DNA from: G965216255 sp965216255
Lineage (GTDB): Bacteria; Bacteroidota; Rhodothermia; Rhodothermales; Bin80
Direction of reading: 5' to 3'
NCBI GenBank assembly: GCA_965216255.1
Contig: OZ244148.1
Coordinates: forward strand, 3,720,001-3,784,000
DNA: 64,000 bases
Below, in pieces: positions 11,963 to 23,712 of this stretch. The notes below the pieces were generated by a model. That model saw only the letters and a program-made list of their open reading frames with translations, was not told the DNA's origin and ran no database searches. How positions within the stretch are numbered: the first letter of the stretch is position 1; every line of letters starts with the position of its first letter. The translations under genes and the position numbers were made by a program.

Positions 11963-12220
11963 TTACGAAGCAGGACCCGGTGCATTTTCTGTTGCATAGA
12001 ATATATTGACCTTGCCGAGGTCGATAATTGAATCTGGCGCGAACGTATTTTTGTCTTGATCTTCTAGAGTATACCCGCCATCAACCGGGTCGAGAACTTT
12101 GGCGTCCAACGCGATCTGGATGAGTTCTGCAGCAGTCATGGACTCACGAGGCGCATACAGTTGTTCGCCATCGATCTTGAACTCTACTTTGCCGTTCTTA
12201 CGGTTGCCGAATTGACTCAT
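11963..12220 (-). CDS. Ubiquitin-like protein (single beta-grasp domain)
   Basis: 85 residues, first gene of the leftward operon. KVEFKIDGEQLYAP would form the first beta hairpin, ESMTAAELIQIALDA the helix, and IIDLGKVNIFYATE the last strands of a beta-grasp fold, similar to bacterial multi-ubiquitin-type domains but as one unit. The tail reads ENAPGPAS. There is no diglycine, but a single Gly followed by PAS suggests trimming by the JAB domain. Conjugation partners are the E2-like and JAB-E1 genes immediately downstream. The fold is inferred from residue pattern and context. Confidence 0.62.
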   Translation of the reverse strand: MSQFGNRKNGKVEFKIDGEQLYAPRESMTAAELIQIALDAKVLDPVDGGYTLEDQDKNTFAPDSIIDLGKVNIFYATENAPGPAS

Positions 12221-12993
12221 GCTATTCCCCCATATCTGACTTTAATTACCGAAAGTTTGGTCTACACGTTGCTACGGGATTCGAACGAAAGTACCCGATG
12301 CCTTCATGCCAAGAACTCATTCTCGTTACCGTCGCACATGTTTGAGCTCGGTTCAAATCTCGGAAGAACCAGCACAACGCCGTCGCTTCGGTTCAGTTCC
12401 TGCCCACTGGTCGTAGCATTCGGTGGAGGTGATGTCAAATCAGCCATCGACTAGGACACCGGCATTCAGGGGCACTTCACCGACCACTCCAAGCGCGTAG
12501 GATCTGGCCGGCCGGGGCGCCGTCGCGACGTATTTCGCGTAGCCGACTGGCCCTATGGAGGTTGAGGCGAACGCAGCAGCACACTGTCCGGGTCTGGTGA
12601 CAGAAGCGTGCGGATGGTTGCTGCGGGTCCTTTGTGGTACCTTGTATGCACCCGCCCCCCTTTCACCCTATTCCAGCCAAAACGCAGAGAATCGCCCTGA
12701 AACCGCCCTCACGGGTACGAATGGTGCCGGTTTAAGGGCGCCGCGCGCGTCAGAATCGCCGCAGATTACGTTTTGCCGCGAAATGATGTGATCTAGGACA
12801 ATTCTGGCGCACTACGTCAGCTCTCCCGGCCGCTGCCTCATACCTTTTCCATATTCGTCTGCGCTGTGCGGCGGGCCCGGATGGGCCGATGGGTCCCACA
12901 GATGCCGTTACCCCAGGCAATGCTCTACTTTGCATATTCCGTCGTATTATGGCTGGGATCCGGCACTTGGAGTTCGCCCAAGGCAATGGGAGA
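12221..12993. other. Divergent intergenic region between the Ubl operon and the type I RM operon
   Basis: About 770 bases without a convincing gene. It must contain the promoters of the leftward Ubl operon and the rightward hsdM operon. Composition shifts from A+T-rich near 12240 to G+C-rich after about 12450, suggesting that the two defence cassettes arrived separately. I see no clear operator, repeat or tRNA-type attachment site. Confidence 0.45.
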
Positions 12994-14595
12994 ATGAAGA
13001 CAGCGACGAAGATGGCAAGCAGGCAAACCGATAGCGGCGCAACGACGGGCTATGAGGCCGAGCTGTGGGCAATAGCCGATGCGCTCCGCGGCTCAATGGA
13101 TGCCGCCGAGTACAAGCACGTCGTGCTCGGCCTCATCTTCCTGAAGTACATCTCGGACGCCTTCGAGGAGCGTCACGCAGCGGTGCTGGCCGAGTGGGGG
13201 GAAGACGCGGCAGAGGATCGCGATGAATACATCGCGGAGAACATCTTCTGGGTGCCGCCAAAGGCCCGCTGGCTGCACCTGAAGGCCCAGGCACGGCAGT
13301 CGACCATCGGCCAGACCGTCGATCGGGCCATGGCCGCGATCGAGCGCGACAACCCGGTGCTGAAGGAGGTGCTGCCCAAGGACTACGCGCGGCCTGCCTT
13401 GAACAAGCGGCGCCTCGGCCAGTCGATCGACATGATCGGAAACATCCGCGTCGGGGACGCTGAAGCCCGCTCTCGAGATGTGCTCGGCCGCGTCTACGAG
13501 TACTTCCTTTCGCAGTTCGCCAGCGCTGAGGGCAAGAGGGGCGGCGAGTTCTACACCCCACGCTGCGTCGTAAAGCTGTTGGTCGGGATGCTGGAGCCCT
13601 ACCGCGGGCGGGTCTATGATCCCTGCTGCGGATCCTCGGGCATGTTCGTGCAGTCTATCGAGTTCATTCGTGCCCACGCCAATGGCGGGCAGGCACGCGG
13701 CGACATCTCGATCTACGGCCAGGAGTCGAACTACACGACGTGGCGGCTCGCGAAGATGAACCTGGCTATACGAGGGATCGGGGGGCAGATTGCCCACGGC
13801 GACAGCTTCCACAACGACCACCATCCGGATCTGAAGGCCGATTTCATCCTTGCTAATCCTCCCTTCAACGTCTCGGACTGGGGCGGCGAACGACTGGTTG
13901 AAGATCAGCGTTGGGCTTACGGCGTCCCCCCGAAGCGCAACGCCAACTTTGCTTGGGTGCAGCACATGGTCCACCACTTGGCACCGAGGGGTGTCGCGGG
14001 GTTCGTGCTCGCCAACGGATCGATGTCGTCGAATCAATCCGGCGAGGGCAAGATCCGGAGAAACCTGGTAGAGGCGGATCTGGTGGACTGCATGGTTGCG
14101 CTGCCAGGCCAGCTCTTCTACTCGACCCAGATTCCGGCCTGCCTGTGGTTTTTGGCGCGTGGACGCAAGCGGCGTGAAGAAGTCCTTTTTATCGATGCCC
14201 GCCAGCTGGGCCAGATGATAAGTCGCAGACATCGCGAACTGACCGACGCTGACATCGACCGTATTGCCGGTACTTACCGAATGTGGCGTAAAGGATCGGA
14301 AGCCGTCGGTTACGAAGATATTCCAGGCTTCTGCAAGAGTACCACGCTGGACGAGATTCGCAAGCACAGCCATGTGCTGACACCAGGGCGTTATGTGGGA
14401 GCCGAAGCAGCGCCCGACGACGATGAGCCGTTTGAGACGAAAATGCACCGTCTTGTCGAAGCGCTGCGAACACAGCAGGCGGAAGAAGCGCGACTCGATG
14501 CTGCCATCGCTGACAATCTTAAGATGCTGGGATTCGACCCATCACATAGTCCAGACACTGCCAGCAAAGACACTCCATCACCCACCCGGAAATAA
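12994..14595 (+). CDS. hsdM: Type I restriction-modification DNA methyltransferase subunit
   Basis: 534 residues. N-terminal HsdM helical domain (LWAIADALRGSMDAAEYKHV, FLKYISDAFEERH), then the adenine-N6 methylase: GGEFYTPRCVVKLLV, motif I DPCCGSSGMF near residue 208 and motif IV NPPF near residue 287. Adds methyl groups to adenine in the target and forms the M2S complex with HsdS. I choose the ATG at 12994 because a GGGAGA-like ribosome site precedes it and relatives begin close to this point; the frame is open to an ATG at 12889 whose extra residues look non-coding. First gene of the RM operon; the HEPN gene follows after 15 bases. Confidence 0.95.
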   Translation: MKTATKMASRQTDSGATTGYEAELWAIADALRGSMDAAEYKHVVLGLIFLKYISDAFEERHAAVLAEWGEDAAEDRDEYIAENIFWVPPKARWLHLKAQARQSTIGQTVDRAMAAIERDNPVLKEVLPKDYARPALNKRRLGQSIDMIGNIRVGDAEARSRDVLGRVYEYFLSQFASAEGKRGGEFYTPRCVVKLLVGMLEPYRGRVYDPCCGSSGMFVQSIEFIRAHANGGQARGDISIYGQESNYTTWRLAKMNLAIRGIGGQIAHGDSFHNDHHPDLKADFILANPPFNVSDWGGERLVEDQRWAYGVPPKRNANFAWVQHMVHHLAPRGVAGFVLANGSMSSNQSGEGKIRRNLVEADLVDCMVALPGQLFYSTQIPACLWFLARGRKRREEVLFIDARQLGQMISRRHRELTDADIDRIAGTYRMWRKGSEAVGYEDIPGFCKSTTLDEIRKHSHVLTPGRYVGAEAAPDDDEPFETKMHRLVEALRTQQAEEARLDAAIADNLKMLGFDPSHSPDTASKDTPSPTRK

Positions 14596-14610
14596 GCCGG
14601 CCGCGGCGCA

Positions 14611-15027
14611 ATGATCGACTACGACAAGTTCCGACTGTCTCTCGTGCGGCTGGAGGAGCAGAACGAGAATCATAAACAGCAGAATCCGGTGCTCTCCGAC
14701 TTGGATCGTGAGGGCATTGCGGAATCGGTTATCCAGCGCTTCGAAACCTGCTATGATTGTCTGTGGAAGGTGCTGAAGCGGTATCTGGCCGAGGAACTGG
14801 GCCTTGCAGATCTACCCAACAGTCCCAAGCCCATCTTAAGACTGGCATCCGAAAACGATCTGTTAGACGTACCCTTGGCTCAATGGCTTCGATACGCGGA
14901 GGCCCGGATCAGTACATCACATGACTACGACGGCGAGAAGGCCAGGGCGTGTCTTGCGCTGGTACCTGATTTCATAGACGACGCTATCAGTCTCTACCAG
15001 ACCATGAGTGGGGAGACATGGGAGTAG
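14611..15027 (+). CDS. HEPN-domain protein (HI0074-like nucleotidyltransferase substrate-binding subunit)
   Basis: 138 residues, all-helical. The motif ARISTSHDYDGEKA near residue 100 supplies the R-x4-H signature of HEPN RNases followed by a tyrosine, the residue that partner MNT nucleotidyltransferases adenylylate in characterised HepT/MntA pairs. QRFETCYDCLWKVLKRYL is a typical HI0074 helix. It starts 15 bases after hsdM and overlaps the MNT-hsdS gene by 10 bases, so translation is coupled. By family knowledge it would be the toxin half of a HEPN/MNT pair; here the antitoxin half is fused to HsdS. Confidence 0.88.
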   Translation: MIDYDKFRLSLVRLEEQNENHKQQNPVLSDLDREGIAESVIQRFETCYDCLWKVLKRYLAEELGLADLPNSPKPILRLASENDLLDVPLAQWLRYAEARISTSHDYDGEKARACLALVPDFIDDAISLYQTMSGETWE

Positions 15028-16652
15028 ACCAGGCGATAGATATCACCACCGAGGAGCGCAAGACTATTCTAATTCTGCTTGAACGACATCTTCCGGGCAC
15101 GTCTGCTTGGATCTATGGCTCCCGTGCAAAATGGGTTTCTAGCCCAAAATCCGACCTCGACCTTGTGGTGTTTGCAACACCTGAACAACAGCAACAGGTC
15201 GGGGACTTGCAGGAAGCATTCGAAGAAAGCGACTTACCATTCCGGGTGGACCTGTTCGTGTGGGACGAGATGCCGGAAGAATTTCGTCAACAGATCAGGA
15301 AGGAGCATGTGGTCCTAAGGGGAGGGGAGGGGGATAATCTATTCCAGCAAGTCTCTTTTGTAAGAACTGGGTGGATACGGCGTCAAATCGGTAGTCTTGG
15401 GCGAGTTGTGACTGGGAAAACTCCTTCTACGGCGGACAAGGCCAATTTTGGTGGTCCGTTCCCATTCATTACTATCCCCGATCTTAAGGGTCGTGTTCTG
15501 ATTGACACAACCCAAAGGACACTAAGCGATCAGGGAGCGGACAGGCTTCGAACAAGCATCTTGCCCACGGGTGCAGTGATGATGTCTTGTATCGCAACTA
15601 TTGGCCAGTGTGGCATTACGGCACGACAGAGCTTTACTAATCAGCAGATAAATAGCGTCATTCCGCACCCCAACGTGGACTCACGCTTCCTGTATTATGC
15701 TTTTACGCAACTAGGGGCCGAGTTAGACTTTATGGGAGGGGGTGGTTCGGTCTATACAAACGTATCGAAGAGTCGCTTCTCTGAAATTGAAATAGCTATT
15801 CCTGGTGATCTATCCGAACAACGCGCCATCGCCCACATCCTCGGCACGCTGGACGACAAGATCGAGCTGAACCGTCGGATGAATGAAACGCTGGAGGCCA
15901 TGTCGCGAGCACTGTTCAAGTCGTGGTTTGTCGATTTCGATCCGGTCCGTGCGAAGATGGAGGGCCGTGACACGGGATTGCCACGCCATCTAGCCGACCT
16001 GTTCCCCGACCGGCTCGTCGATTCTGAATTGGGCGAGATTCCAGAGGGGTGGAAGGTGTCAGAGATCGGCAAGGAGGTGAGTGCCATCGGGGGGTCAACT
16101 CCCGGTACGAAAGAGCCCTCCTACTGGCATCAAGGCCAGCATCACTGGGCGACACCTAGGGACCTCTCGAAGCTATGGTCGCCAGTATTGTTGCAGACAA
16201 GGCGGAAGATCACGGACGCGGGCTTGGCGAGGATCGGTTCTGGGTTGCTTCCTGTCGGCACGGTGCTGATGTCATCGCGTGCTCCGATCGGGTACCTAGC
16301 CATCGCTGAAGTGCCGACCGCCGTAAATCAAGGATTCGTTGCAATGAGGTGCGATCAGCGCCTACCGAACCTATACGTGCTGTTCTGGTGTTACGAAAAC
16401 CTTGGTTACATCCGGGACATCGCCGGTGGATCCACATTCGCGGAGATCAGCAAGAAAGCGTTCCGCCCCGTATCTGTACTTGTGCCCTCGGAGGCAATCC
16501 TTGGTCTGTACGAGCGTCTCAGCCGTCCGCTGTACGATCAGGTTGTCACGAGAATGAAGGAGGCCGCGACGCTGGCCACCCTTCGGGACACGCTGCTCCC
16601 CAGGCTCATCTCGGGCGAGATCCGCGTACGGGATGCACTATTCCCAAGCTAA
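15018..16652 (+). CDS. hsdS: Fusion: MNT nucleotidyltransferase + type I specificity subunit HsdS
   Basis: 544 residues against about 400-430 for ordinary HsdS. Residues 1-105 form an MNT domain: IYGSRAKWVSSPKSDLDLVV holds GSR and the DxD metal site, and FRVDLFVWDE the third Asp. From about residue 115 come two target-recognition domains: WIRRQIGSLGRVVTGKTPS to EIAIPGDLSEQRAIAHIL, then the conserved helix LDDKIELNRRMNETLEAM and SWFVDFDPVRAKMEG, a second TRD starting near GEIPEGWKVSEIGKEV, and a C-terminal LRDTLLPRLISGEIRV. No stop or frameshift separates the parts. HsdS sets the DNA sequence specificity; the MNT part would act on the HEPN protein encoded just upstream. Confidence 0.92.
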   Translation: MGVDQAIDITTEERKTILILLERHLPGTSAWIYGSRAKWVSSPKSDLDLVVFATPEQQQQVGDLQEAFEESDLPFRVDLFVWDEMPEEFRQQIRKEHVVLRGGEGDNLFQQVSFVRTGWIRRQIGSLGRVVTGKTPSTADKANFGGPFPFITIPDLKGRVLIDTTQRTLSDQGADRLRTSILPTGAVMMSCIATIGQCGITARQSFTNQQINSVIPHPNVDSRFLYYAFTQLGAELDFMGGGGSVYTNVSKSRFSEIEIAIPGDLSEQRAIAHILGTLDDKIELNRRMNETLEAMSRALFKSWFVDFDPVRAKMEGRDTGLPRHLADLFPDRLVDSELGEIPEGWKVSEIGKEVSAIGGSTPGTKEPSYWHQGQHHWATPRDLSKLWSPVLLQTRRKITDAGLARIGSGLLPVGTVLMSSRAPIGYLAIAEVPTAVNQGFVAMRCDQRLPNLYVLFWCYENLGYIRDIAGGSTFAEISKKAFRPVSVLVPSEAILGLYERLSRPLYDQVVTRMKEAATLATLRDTLLPRLISGEIRVRDALFPS

Positions 16653-16712
16653 TTATCCGGTGCATATGAGAGCACTAGGAACTCAGAAGATATCCTGAAC
16701 GAGGTGAACTGA

Positions 16713-17408
16713 GTGGCTACAGACCCGATCCACCCTTTTGTCATGCATGGTGCCCGAGATGCTATGGCAGATTGGCTGCCGCATATCGAAGAGCAGGTCT
16801 CTGCCATTGAGCAGGCCGTTGTTGAACAGTCACGTCTAGCGTTTGATCTCGCCAAAACCCTTGTCGAGAGCATTTGTCGTGCGGTGCTTAAAGAACGCTC
16901 GGTAAACTATTCTAACAACGATGATTTGCCTAAGCTCCACAAACTTGTTACTCAGAATCTACCGCTCTTGCCACCCGCGGCTAGTAGCGAAGCTGAAGTA
17001 CGCAAGAGCCTCCAGAAGACAACCGGAGGCCTCGCCTCTATTGTCCAAGGCATTGCCGAACTACGGAATGCGTGTGGACTCGCCTCCCATGGCTCCGGCG
17101 AACCACGACCGAAGTTAGAGGCTGCGCAGATCCTGGTCGCCGTACAAGCCGCTGATGCGATCACAGGTTTTTTCTACCGTGTGTTCAAAGACACACAGCG
17201 TTGTGCAGTTCCCCCAAACTTCAAGGCCAACGAAGATTTCAATACGTACTTGGACGAAACGTGGGGACCAACGTTCAGAGTCGGAGCCGTACGCTTCCGT
17301 CCAAGTGAAGTTCTGTTCCAGATGGAACCCTACACCTATCACATTTGCCGTGCCGAGTTTGACTGCCGCGACGGTGACGCTGTGATGCTAGCAGACGAGG
17401 ACGAGTGA
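16713..17408 (+). CDS. Abortive-infection C-terminal domain (Abi_C-like) protein
   Basis: 231 residues, GTG start. The C-terminal half contains KSLQKTTGGLASIVQGIAEL then RNACGLASHG, matching the Abi_C pattern of an RN-x-G-x-x-H-G motif that resembles a HEPN active site, followed by hydrophobic helices with ADAITGFFYRVF. It lies 60 bases after hsdS and 3 bases before hsdR, so it is inside the RM operon. The family is linked to abortive infection; the catalytic activity is not proven. An anti-phage back-up triggered when restriction fails is inference. Confidence 0.75.
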   Translation: MATDPIHPFVMHGARDAMADWLPHIEEQVSAIEQAVVEQSRLAFDLAKTLVESICRAVLKERSVNYSNNDDLPKLHKLVTQNLPLLPPAASSEAEVRKSLQKTTGGLASIVQGIAELRNACGLASHGSGEPRPKLEAAQILVAVQAADAITGFFYRVFKDTQRCAVPPNFKANEDFNTYLDETWGPTFRVGAVRFRPSEVLFQMEPYTYHICRAEFDCRDGDAVMLADEDE

Positions 17409-17411
17409 ACT

Positions 17412-20555
<3,144 letters not shown>

Positions 20556-20693
20556 CACCGGGTCGGTTGGGGCAGCACGGATCGGACGCCGATCTGACGT
20601 TCGACCGTAACCTTACCATACTCAGGCTGCCACCAACACACCCTTGATGCTGCAACGGTAAACCAGTAGCGCGAAAGGAGGAGAAATGCCGAC

Positions 20694-20786
20694 ATGCAGG
20701 AAACCAAGCCATTAACTTCAGGTCAGTTGGAAACTGTTTGCAAAGCGTTGGCTGACACGAACGAGGGCCTGACGGGCTCTGAGATA
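20694..20786 (+). pseudogene. TIGR02391-type protein, N-terminal fragment (5' of IS insertion)
   Basis: The first 31 codons end in EGLTGSEI. An ISNCY-like element then begins at about 20787. The continuation GHILRQVRILDV and LTKWKRLFNALG is found in the same reading frame at 23256, after the element. Joining the two gives a normal TIGR02391/Ymh N-terminus. Such proteins are often near restriction or Abi genes, which fits its place directly after hsdR. Confidence 0.75.
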
Positions 20787-20919
20787 GTGCTTATACGAAA
20801 ATACTTTAAATCCTTAATAAACAATCGGTTATATCTTGCAATTGGCGGTGAATCTGAGGGACGTATAGCCGATTTGGGCGTTTAAGAGCGCAAAACAGCT
20901 CACATTCGCCAGGGAAACC

Positions 20920-23031
20920 ATGCGCAAGATTGTCCCAGAGTGCCGTGCACTCGACAGTACGCCGATCAAGGAGATTGCCATAGACCCGAGAATGCGCGGC
21001 GACATGGGTGCGGTGCTCAGCAGTGCGTCTACTGCACGGCGGAATCCCGTGCGGCCTTGTTCACGATTCTGGAGGCGCACTTTCAGCCGGGTAAACGTAA
21101 AGATGTCGGACGCCCGGGCATGGATCTATGGCGCGTCATCGTGTTTGCGATAGTCAAGCAGTGCCTGGATCTGGACTACGATGCTTTGTTGTACCGGGCC
21201 AACAACGATCTCTTGCTGCGGGAGCTCTTGGGGCACGGAGATGCCGGGTTTGACGAGGTGAAGTACAGCAGACAGCGGCTGGTGGACAACGTGCAGCTTT
21301 TGACGCCGAAGCTGGTCCGGAAGGTGGTGTGCCACGAGTGGCACAAGGGCGTTGTTCTTTAACATAGCTTGAGTGCTGCGTAACTGCATTTAGGATGGGG
21401 GAAGGCCCCTCGCAGCCGTCGTACAGGCGGAGGCTGCAAACCACCGGCTGCTGCTTGACCTTAAGGGTTCGGTAGTGAGCGAGTCCGGAAAAGGCGGAGC
21501 AATGACTCTGTCAGGTATGGGCCATAGAGTCGAACGCAAGTGAACCGTCGAAGAAGTGTCGAAAGACCATGGACGATGTCAAAACCGGGGTCTCACCTTT
21601 GCTCCGGGACGAGATCGGGAGGTGCCTGTTTACGGCCCGATCGGCATCCGGCATATAGGCGGCGAGAATATGGTCTAGGCCTAAATGCGGAACGTGGGAA
21701 TCTGTCGGGGCGATGCTAAGGGAGACTCGCAAGCGGAGAACCCGCGAGCGATTGAGTACCAATGCGCTCCACGGGGGCGGATCGGCTCGTAGTAGTGATG
21801 AAGGTTCTGTAATGGAACTGGAGCGAAGGGGCCGACTCGGTCGGTGGAAGGAGCGGGGCAACCGCAATGCGGGAGGACCTCGCTCAAGAAACAAGGGCCT
21901 GGCTGCTGGCTGGATTGGTAGCCGGGTGGGCCGAGAAGAGCCGTATGAGGCGAGAGTCTCACGTACGGTTCTGTGGGAGCCTGGGGGTGAAATTCCCCCG
22001 GGCTACCCGACACCCAATTGATAGTGCAGACGGGGCACAAGGTGGCTGGAAAAAAGTCTGGGGCCGCGCTAGGTGGTCGCTGCGATTCCAGGGTGGTTAA
22101 GACGCATGTGCACTATCCCACCGATGTGGGTCTGTGCTGGGATGCGGTTCGTGGTCTAATACGTGTGAGTGCACGCTCGGCTGCGGCATTCGCTCTTCCG
22201 GGCTGGCGCAAGCATGCGGATCGCACGCGGAAGATATACCAGGCCTTCAGCCGGGTGCGGACGGCCCCGCGCTACCGGCAGAATCCGAAAGGAGTGAAGG
22301 CGTACTTGCGCCAGTGCACACAGACTGCAGCACGTGCCCGTACGCTGTTGAATGCCTTGGCCACAGTGGAGAAATCGGCGGCGGCGCGAGTGGATATCGC
22401 GTATTACTTGCACTATGTGGACTTGTTGGTGGATCAAATCCGGCGTCGCATCCTCTTGGGCGAGCAGATTCCACATGCGCAGAAAGTGTTTTCCATCCAC
22501 AAGCTACATACGCGTTGGATCAGCAAAGGCAAGGCGGGCGTGCTGGCGGAGCTGGGCCTTCCGGTCGCACTGGTAGAAGATGAGCACCGGTTCATTTTGG
22601 CTTATCACATCCTGTGGGACACATCAGATGTAGAGGTGGCGGTAGCGATCATTGACGCGGTGCAGGCGGCTTTTCCAGAGTTTAATGCGTGCAGTTTTGA
22701 CCGGGGCTTTCATAGCTTGAAGAATCGAGAAGCATTGGATGCTCGGCTGGCGCTCAATGCGCTTCCGAAGAAGGGCAAGCTTTCTCTGGCGGAGCGTGCG
22801 CGGGAACGCGCGCCTGCGTTCAAGGCAGCGCAGCGGCAGCACCCGGCCGTCGAGTCGTGTCTGGCCAATTTCGGACTTCGGGGCGGTGCGCTGGTGCGGG
22901 AGAAGAGTCCGGAGAACTTCGCTCTGATGGTGAGCCTGTCGGTGTTGGCGGTCAACGTGCACCGGCTGGGTTGCCTGGTGCGCGCCCAGGAACGGGCACG
23001 AATGAGGCGTCGGCGAAAGCGCGCGGCGTAG
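20920..23031 (+). pseudogene. ISNCY-like transposase, interrupted by a group II intron and one frameshift
   Basis: Reads MRKIVPECRALDSTPIKEIA from 20920, then a frame change near 21025, then QCVYCTAESRAALFTILEAH to LTPKLVRKV at 21326. The intron 21327-22011 follows. Translation resumes in phase at 22012 with TQLIVQTGHKVAGKK, WDAVRGLI, ACSFDRGFHSLKNREAL (Asp region) and NFALMVSLSVLAVNVHRLG (C-terminus). Splicing would restore one continuous frame across the intron, but the upstream frameshift near 21025 still needs correction, so the transposase may be dead. Family assigned by general resemblance to ISNCY; moderate certainty. Confidence 0.68.
21327..22011 (+). mobile_element. ORF-less group II intron inside the transposase gene
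   Basis: The 5' end is GTGTGCC (GUGYG consensus) at 21327. Domain V is a clear hairpin at 21938-21971, gagccgtatg on one side and cacgtacggttc on the other. Domain VI follows with a GGGGGTGAAATTCCCCC stem, and the 3' end is CTACCCGAC at 22011. The length of 685 bases leaves no room for a reverse transcriptase, and none is encoded, so mobility or splicing would need a maturase in trans. Excision joins codons LVRKV and TQLIV in frame. Confidence 0.85.
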
Positions 23032-23255
23032 GCCCGCTACCACCTCGCAGAAAGGTCCCAATCGCAGGCCCCAAGGGACACGTATGCCCTCCCGATAGGA
23101 ACACAACGCCCTTCGAGCCGCAAACTGTCCGTGCGCGCACGCAAGAGACGCCAGCATGGCCGAAACACTCGAAGCGGACCGTCAACGAACTCAAAAACGA
23201 CCGTGCCTGTGCAATCGAGGCCGAAAAAAGAGAGTATTCGGTCAATCACGAGACA

Positions 23256-23712
23256 GGTCATATCCTTCGACAAGTGCGAATATTGGATGTGAACCCAACC
23301 CTTACGAAGTGGAAGCGTCTGTTCAACGCATTGGGTGAATCGCAAAACCGAACGCGATCCGGTGACTGTGTGCTGGCGTTCATTAGCCATGCCTTGGAAC
23401 CAGCCTGATATCAAGGGAACTCGACAACGCTTGAAAAGCGCCGCTATGACGTCAACGTGGCGCTGCTTCTTTATGATGGATTGGAGTTCCGGGAGGACGG
23501 GACATTCCACAAGACGAAGAAAACTTCATCCCTTCCTGAAGCGCAGCAACGCGCGAGTCGTCTTCGATCAGCGCTGGAGCAGCGAGGAGTTCATCCAGAC
23601 GTTCTTCTCTATTGTTCGGCTGAGTTCCTGAGAGACAACCCCTTCCATGCAGTCCTTGAAGCGACAAAGAGCGTTGCAGAGAAGATCCGGAATAAAACAG
23701 GGCTGACTGAAG
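23256..23712 (+). pseudogene. TIGR02391-type protein, main fragment with nonsense codon and lost 3' end
   Basis: Continues the gene begun at 20694: GHILRQVRILDVNPTLTKW, RLFNALGESQNRTRSG, VLAFISHALEPA, then TGA at 23406-23408 where the family keeps an Arg (CGA to TGA would explain it), then in the same frame YQGNSTTLEKRRYDVN, LLLYDGLEFREDG, LRSALEQRGVHPDVLLYC and FHAVLEATKSVAEKIRNKTG. The gene stops at 23712, where a sequence like an IS3 terminus (TGTACTCCAAACGTTGGAC) begins. The conserved C-terminal RNpxAH region is missing. Function of intact homologues is unknown but defence-associated. Confidence 0.78.

Larger units (their letters stand above)
20787..23249 (+). mobile_element. ISNCY-like insertion sequence carrying a group II intron
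   Basis: Boundaries are set by the split host gene: host sequence stops at 20786 and resumes at 23256. The flanks gagata (20781-20786) and gagaca (23250-23255) may be a 6-bp target duplication with one difference. Terminal inverted repeats are not clear to me. The element encodes one transposase, split by a 685-bp intron. Related transposase pieces occur at 59540-59774 and 62227-62626. Confidence 0.72.

Noticed and set aside
9135..12220. CBASS assignment for the E1/E2 genes
   Set aside because: No CD-NTase gene is present; the Ubl, E2 and JAB-E1 set fits a ubiquitin-like modification operon better.
12889..12993. Upstream start for hsdM
   Set aside because: The extra 35 residues look non-coding, and the ATG at 12994 has a GGGAGA-like ribosome site.
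13093..14448. 451-codon minus-strand open frame antisense to hsdM
   Set aside because: Composition is that of a G+C-rich shadow frame, no motif is recognised, and it lies fully inside a well-supported hsdM.
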